From CAYWMP01 sp964459445 (lineage in GTDB: Bacteria > Desulfobacterota > DSM-4660 > Desulfatiglandales > HGW-15), in the NCBI GenBank assembly GCA_964459445.1, contig CAYWMP010000003.1:1-64000 (forward strand): DNA of 64,000 nt. The letters run 5' to 3'. Both the position numbers and the translations under genes were made by a program. Below the pieces are notes generated by a model. It was not told the DNA's origin. It ran no database searches and saw only the letters and a list, made by a program, of their open reading frames with translations. Below are positions 59,680-64,000 of this stretch, in pieces (the stretch's first letter is position 1; each line of letters begins with the position of its first letter).

Positions 59680-61169
59680 CTATTTTTTCTTGCGAAGATC
59701 TATGACCCTCTGCGCCTTGCCCTCATAGCGCGGCAATGAAAAAGGCTCTTTTACTTCAACCACGGCACCTATTCCCAATCTAGATTGAATGTGAGAAGAG
59801 ATTTCACTCTTCATTTTCTCCACGGTTTCTTCCGCGGCCCAGGAGTCTTGATTGGCCTCCACCATGATCTTTAAGGTATCAAGGGCTTCCGGCGGTTNNN
59901 NNNNNNNNNNNNNNNNNNNNNNNNNNNNNNNNNNNNNNNNNNNNNNNNNNNNNNNNNNNNNNNNNNNNNNNNNNNNNNNNNNNNNNNNNNNNNNNNNGAG
60001 TCTTGATTGGCCTCCACCATGATCTTTAAGGTATCAAGGGCTTCCGGCGGTTGGTCGATGACGATCTGCCATCCTCCTCCTACACCCTGGACCTGACTCA
60101 GGATCTCCTCAATCTGTGAGGGGAAGACCAGGGTGCCCCGAACTTTCAAGACATCGTCGGTTCTGCCGGACACATAATGAACGAGGGGGTGGGCTTCCCG
60201 CCCGCAGGGACACCCATAGGGCTCCGACACCATACCGGACATATCCCGGGTCCGCCAACGAATCAAAGGGTTGGATTCCCTCGTCAAGGTGGTAAAGACA
60301 AGTTCTCCCTTCTCACCCGGTTCAAGCCTTTCTCCAGTATCAGGATCGATGACCTCTAAAAAGAAATGATCCGCAAGGACATGGAGTTGGTTTTCCGCGG
60401 CGGAATGGGCGCAGGTGTGAGCAACACAGGCGCCGCCTAACTCTGAGAGGCCATAGGTCTCGTGGTAGACAAAACCGGATGGGAGAGAGGCTTCCAGGTT
60501 TCTCCTGAATGAGGGGGCCGCCACCTCCCCACCGAAATCACCGGTTCTCAAGGTCCAATCTTTTTGTGGATCGATGTTGTGTTTTTTGGCTTCGCTGGTG
60601 AGATAGGCGAGAAAGGTGGGTGTACAACAGATTACCGTGTGCTTCATGTCTTTGAGCCATTGCATGGCGACCATAGTTCGCCCGGGCCCTGCTGGAAATA
60701 GGGTAGCACCGACGGCCTTTGCCGCCATCTCCATGCAGACGCCTCCCAGGAAAAGCCCGTAACCATAACATTGATAAACCAGGTCCTTTTCGTCAATTTC
60801 GAAACTGGTCCAGATTCTTCCCATCTGATCGAAAAGGGTTTCATTCCAGTCCTTTTCAGCAAAGCCGATGAGGGTCGGCATCCCCGTAGTTCCCGAGGAG
60901 CCTGCAAAACGATGGATCTGCTCGATAGGAACCCCGAGAAAACCAAAGGGATATTGCGCACGAAGGTCCTTCTTTTCGGTAAAGGGAATGAGAACCAGGT
61001 CATCGGTGGTCCGTATATGCTTCGGCTTAAGCCCCTCTTTGTCAAATAGATCTCTATAATAGGGGACATTCCTATAACATCTATCTACAACGGCTCGCAG
61101 CCTCTCATTCTGGAGAGCCTGAAGATCCTTTAATGAGATTGTATCCAATTCCCTGTTGAAGTAATCCAT
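59680..61169 (-). CDS. paaK: phenylacetate-CoA ligase (PaaK-like), interrupted by a scaffold gap
   Basis: An AMP-forming acyl-CoA synthetase of the PaaK type. It has 'NVPYYRDLFDKEGLKPKHI', nucleotide-loop 'AGSSGTTGMPTLIGFAEKDW', 'YGLSELGGACVAHTCAHSA', 'LIRWRTRDMSG', 'VSGRTDDVLKVRGTLVFPSQ' and the C-terminal 'EPFSLPRYEGKAQRVIDLRK'. The 100 N at 59898-59997 fall near the C-terminus and are flanked by identical 55-bp sequences. Removing N and one copy restores one frame of about 445 residues. Its product probably feeds the acyl-CoA mutase encoded upstream. The aromatic or other acid substrate is not determined. Confidence 0.9.
59843..60052. other. assembly gap with duplicated contig ends
   Basis: 59843-59897 and 59998-60052 are the same 55 bases (starting GAGTCTTGATTGGCC), separated by exactly 100 N. 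This is the pattern of two overlapping contig ends scaffolded without being merged. The gap is very probably not real sequence. Confidence 0.95.
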
Positions 61170-61227
61170 GGGTACTCCTTTTTGAAAAAGAATGGAGCCT
61201 TAGAAATGATTAGTGGGAGTAGGACTT

Positions 61228-61620
61228 TCAGGACACAAGGGATTTAATTCGGTCGAGGATGGCACCTTTTGGCGTGCCCGGCGTGAAGACGGCTTCGACG
61301 CCCAGCGCATCCAATTCTTCGACATCGTCTGGAGGGATAACCCCACCAAAAATGACTTTTACGCGCCCCATTTTCTTTTCCCTTAATCGATCAATCAGCT
61401 CCCTTGCATAATACATATGCTCTCCACCCAGGAAACTGGCCCCTATGGCGTCAGCATCCTCTTCCATAGCCATCTGGACAATTTTTTCCGATGTGTTGAA
61501 GAGACCGGCATAAATCACTTCGTACCCACAATCCATTAGCCATTTCGCTACGATTCTTACGCCATTATCATGGGAATCCAGACCCATTTTACCTACGATA
61601 AAACGTTTTGGTTTTTGCAT
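61228..61620 (-). CDS. acyl-CoA mutase small subunit (B12-binding)
   Basis: A 130-residue cobalamin-binding subunit. The ATG at 61620 follows GGAGTTTCTGCA. The B12 motif is 'KMGLDSHDNGVRIVAKWLMD' (DxHxxG), followed by 'DADAIGASFLGGEHMYYARE' and 'VIFGGVIPPDDVEELDALGV'. It supplies the adenosylcobalamin for the large subunit encoded upstream at 61819-63450, as in two-subunit methylmalonyl/isobutyryl-type mutases. Confidence 0.93.
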   Translation of the reverse strand: MQKPKRFIVGKMGLDSHDNGVRIVAKWLMDCGYEVIYAGLFNTSEKIVQMAMEEDADAIGASFLGGEHMYYARELIDRLREKKMGRVKVIFGGVIPPDDVEELDALGVEAVFTPGTPKGAILDRIKSLVS

Positions 61621-61818
61621 TGCAGAAACTCCTATATTGGTCATTCTTGAAAATGAGTAAGATGAGCTAGAGTGATCTAAAATGATTAAAGTTATGGCAA
61701 AACAAATTTGTGAAAACCTCTCTGCTTTCAACTGCGCGCTGCTAACCGTCTACTATCCTTTGCTTGTTGTTCATATTTTTTGGATTTTCAATCTTCAATC
61801 TTCAATTTTCAATTTACT

Positions 61819-63450
61819 CTACCCCGGTATTTCAAACTCCGCGCATCGCCTCATGGTGTCGGATATCTCTTGAAGCGTTGCCCTTGCTTCAACGGCCTTC
61901 ATGATGGGTTCGAATAGATTCGCATCCGGCGTCCTTTCGACCGCATCGAACAATTCACCCAAGGCCTGTTTCACGGGTTCCTGATCACGATTTGACCTAT
62001 AATCCTGAATGTATTGAATCCTTTTCTCCTGCATCTCAGATGAATGTCTGAAGATGTTTATCTTTGGCTTCTCATCCTCTTCCCTGAAGATATTGACCCC
62101 CACCATGGGTTGATCCCCATTCTCGATCTCTTCGGCCATTTTGTATCTTGCCTCATTGATCTGATCTTCAACCCACCCGTCTTTGAAGCATTGGATGAAG
62201 CCCCCTTTGTCCTCAATAACTTTCATGAGTTCCCAGATTTGTTCCTCAATTTGATCGGTCAGAGTTTCAACCAGATAGGATCCGCCCAAGGGGTCCACTG
62301 AGTTGACCACCTTGGTCTCATAAGCAATGACCTGTTGGGTGCGGATGGAAAGTTTATGGCTTTCTTCGGTGGGCAGTGAATAGGCTTCGTCGTATCCGGT
62401 TGTATGTATGGATTGTGTTCCAGCCAAAACCGCTGCCAATGTCTGAATGGTTGCCCTCACGATGTTGTTCAAAGGCTGTTGTGCGGTTAAGGGGAGGGCA
62501 GAAGTCTGTATGGCTGTACGGAACCAGAGGCTTTTTTCATCCTTGGCGCCGAATTTTTCTTTCAACATGCGTGCCCAGATTCGCCTCATGGCCCTGAGCT
62601 TGGCCACCTCCTCAAACAGATCCATGTGGGCGGCACTGAAAAAGGCCATCCGGCGCGCGAAACTATCCACCTCCAGACCCCGTTGCATCAAGGCCTTGAT
62701 GTAGTCTGAGACCAGGGAAAGGGAGAAGGCGGCTTCCTGGACGGCATCCACACCGGTTTCCCGCACGTTATAGGCGTTGATATTTACAATATTCCATTTG
62801 GGCATGCGCGGAACGATATATTCCATGACATCCAGGCCGATCTTTATGGTCAGATCGATGGGGAAGAATGAAGTGATGGCCTGATAGGTGGGGCCCACAA
62901 ATTGGGTGATGGCACAATTCATGATCGTGCCAATCAATCGATCCCAGGGAATTCCCCGTTCCTGTGCCATCAATAGATATTGGGACATAACGATGGCGGA
63001 GTAGGGCGGCTGGACGATAATGGTGGAACTGACTTCGTCCAGGGGGATGTCGTTGTAGAGGGCTTTCATGTCCTCGTATGTGGAAAGGGAAGTGCCCTGA
63101 AGTCCGACATCCGCTCTGGCCAGGGGATAGTCAGGATCGAGACCCAATTTGGTGCCGACGTCGGTGTCCATATTAATGCCGGTCTGACCAACGCTCAACA
63201 GGTACTTGAACCGTTCGTTGCTATCTTCGGGCGTACCGAAGCCGCTCTGCTGCCTTCTTGTCCAAAGTCTTCCCCGGTACATGTTTTTATGGATCCCCCT
63301 GGTAAAAGGGTATTCTCCGGGATTTGGCAGCTCCCCTTGCCAGTTTTTGTCGGTATAGACCTCTTCGTATTCCAGACCGGACAGAGATTTAAAGTGGGGC
63401 ACCCTTTCGCCCTTGATGTAATTCGGTATTTGTCCTTTTCCATTACCCAT
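61819..63450 (-). CDS. acyl-CoA mutase large subunit
   Basis: A 543-residue catalytic subunit of the methylmalonyl-CoA mutase superfamily. It has 'RLWTRRQQSGFGTPEDSNER', 'LDPDYPLARADVGLQGTSLS', 'NIVNINAYNVRETGVDAVQE', 'RTAIQTSALPLTAQQPLNNI' and 'SVDPLGGSYLVETLTDQIEE'. The substrate-facing segments ('SSTIIVQPPYSAIVMSQYLL', 'GPTYQAITSFFPI') differ from classical methylmalonyl-CoA mutase, so the natural substrate may be another branched or substituted succinyl- or acyl-CoA. The B12 domain is the separate small subunit. It is cotranscribed with that subunit and the PaaK-like ligase. Confidence 0.92.
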   Translation of the reverse strand: MGNGKGQIPNYIKGERVPHFKSLSGLEYEEVYTDKNWQGELPNPGEYPFTRGIHKNMYRGRLWTRRQQSGFGTPEDSNERFKYLLSVGQTGINMDTDVGTKLGLDPDYPLARADVGLQGTSLSTYEDMKALYNDIPLDEVSSTIIVQPPYSAIVMSQYLLMAQERGIPWDRLIGTIMNCAITQFVGPTYQAITSFFPIDLTIKIGLDVMEYIVPRMPKWNIVNINAYNVRETGVDAVQEAAFSLSLVSDYIKALMQRGLEVDSFARRMAFFSAAHMDLFEEVAKLRAMRRIWARMLKEKFGAKDEKSLWFRTAIQTSALPLTAQQPLNNIVRATIQTLAAVLAGTQSIHTTGYDEAYSLPTEESHKLSIRTQQVIAYETKVVNSVDPLGGSYLVETLTDQIEEQIWELMKVIEDKGGFIQCFKDGWVEDQINEARYKMAEEIENGDQPMVGVNIFREEDEKPKINIFRHSSEMQEKRIQYIQDYRSNRDQEPVKQALGELFDAVERTPDANLFEPIMKAVEARATLQEISDTMRRCAEFEIPG

Positions 63451-63492
63451 TTAAAAACCTCCTTTAAATCATGCCCACAGGGCATGACCTTT

Positions 63493-64000
63493 TTATTCAA
63501 TTGATTCTATTCCCCGCAGGAAGATATTAAAAATGATCTCCGAGAGTTCCTTCGGGGCGATGGGACCTTTGGGGTCATACCAGGAATAGATCCAGTTACA
63601 CATGCCAAAAAGGGTGAAGGTTATGGCGGTCAATTGTCCTGCCTTCCCCTGAAGAGGGACTAGATCCGGTAAAAGTTCAGATACGATCTGGTAATATTGC
63701 CTTTCTTTTTCAACGATGATTTTGAAATATTTCCTGGGCAGACAGTTTGCCTCATGAAGGAGCACCTGAGCCTCAGGCGCATTCTTTGCGTATAGCTGGA
63801 TATGCCTTTCGATGAGATATTTCAACCTGTCTCGCGGATGATTGATTTCTAATAGATCCTGTTCCAGGTTATCGAGCACCAGGTCCATATAGTTTGAGAG
63901 GATGAAGAACAGGATCTCCGTTTTGCTCGGAAAATAATAGTACATACCGCCTTTACTGAACTTCGCGGCAGAGGCAATTTCATTCATTGACGTATCGAGG
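63493..64000 (-). CDS. TetR-family regulator, 5' end beyond the window
   Basis: The visible 169 codons begin inside the helix-turn-helix ('LDTSMNEIASAAKFSKGGMY', 'YYFPSKTEILFFILSNYMD') and run through the ligand-binding domain to the stop at 63493. The frame stays open to the window edge. It is directly upstream of the mutase operon on the same strand (42 bases), so it probably regulates that operon in response to an acyl-CoA or free acid. Confidence 0.9.
   Translation of the reverse strand, partial: LDTSMNEIASAAKFSKGGMYYYFPSKTEILFFILSNYMDLVLDNLEQDLLEINHPRDRLKYLIERHIQLYAKNAPEAQVLLHEANCLPRKYFKIIVEKERQYYQIVSELLPDLVPLQGKAGQLTAITFTLFGMCNWIYSWYDPKGPIAPKELSEIIFNIFLRGIESIE

Noticed and set aside
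59871..59897. Alternative end of the ligase (NRRKPLIP) after the N run
   Set aside because: Produced by reading through the 100-N gap; the true C-terminus is restored by merging the duplicated 55-bp ends.

Overview
The window reads as part of a scaffold from an anaerobic deltaproteobacterium (Desulfobacterota-type). The basis is the mix of multihaem cytochrome, polyferredoxins, an acyl-CoA mutase with a PaaK-type ligase, sigma-54 promoters, and UGA codons that are best read as selenocysteine. A run of exactly 100 N flanked by identical 55-bp ends marks a scaffold join. No rRNA, tRNA, CRISPR array or insertion sequence was seen.

Almost everything from 0.2 to 58.5 kb looks like one copper-handling island. 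Layout: 0.2-11.1 kb, CusCBA-type efflux operon followed by a histidine kinase, a PP2C phosphatase, a Ser/Thr kinase and small membrane proteins (minus strand). 11.5-14.9 kb, a membrane cyclase with a Met-rich sensor, then a cytochrome b and a small exported protein. 16.1-17.3 kb, a YHS protein and a GrdB-like selenoprotein. 17.7-20.7 kb, an atypical kinase, a membrane universal-stress protein and a cyclase-YHS fusion. 21-27.3 kb, a solute-binding protein, a frameshifted polyferredoxin, a TDT transporter and a molybdopterin oxidoreductase. 27.6-29.9 kb, a DUF2652-DoxX-like fusion and a CueP homologue with an in-frame UGA. 30-33 kb, a second cyclase and Met/Gly-rich exported proteins. 33.4-40.3 kb, an operon of CuA and type-1 cupredoxins, a pentahaem cytochrome c, CcdA, TlpA and a CuA-polyferredoxin fusion. 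40.7-53.4 kb, CopA with accessory proteins, three SPFH proteins, a parvulin, a ZraP-like protein, a response regulator and a TlpA selenoprotein. 54-58.5 kb, a ZraP-like protein, a Met-rich sensor kinase and an NtrC-type activator.

The unifying signal is regulatory. Eight intergenic regions each carry a consensus -24/-12 sigma-54 promoter (TGGCAY-N5-TTGC). In each, an inverted repeat GGATA-N5-TATCC is centred 104-108 bp upstream of the promoter's first T; in one case it is 116 bp, one helical turn more. Six regions have a clear second copy 32/33 or 42/43 bp further upstream. The only sigma-54 activator in the window (57173-58537), paired with the Met-rich kinase at 54999-56921, is the obvious candidate regulator. 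I therefore propose a sigma-54 copper regulon covering efflux, periplasmic copper binding, cupredoxin electron transfer and signalling proteins.

Three genes are split by a single in-frame UGA where the family has a redox cysteine, and each UGA is followed by a hairpin at bacterial-SECIS distance. They are a GrdB-like protein (UxxC), a TlpA-like thioredoxin (UPWC) and CueP, where Sec falls at the position of a conserved Cys. A selenocysteine CueP would, as far as I know, be new. The last 5 kb (59.5-64 kb) is a separate acyl-CoA metabolism locus: PaaK-like ligase, cobalamin-dependent mutase subunits and a TetR regulator.
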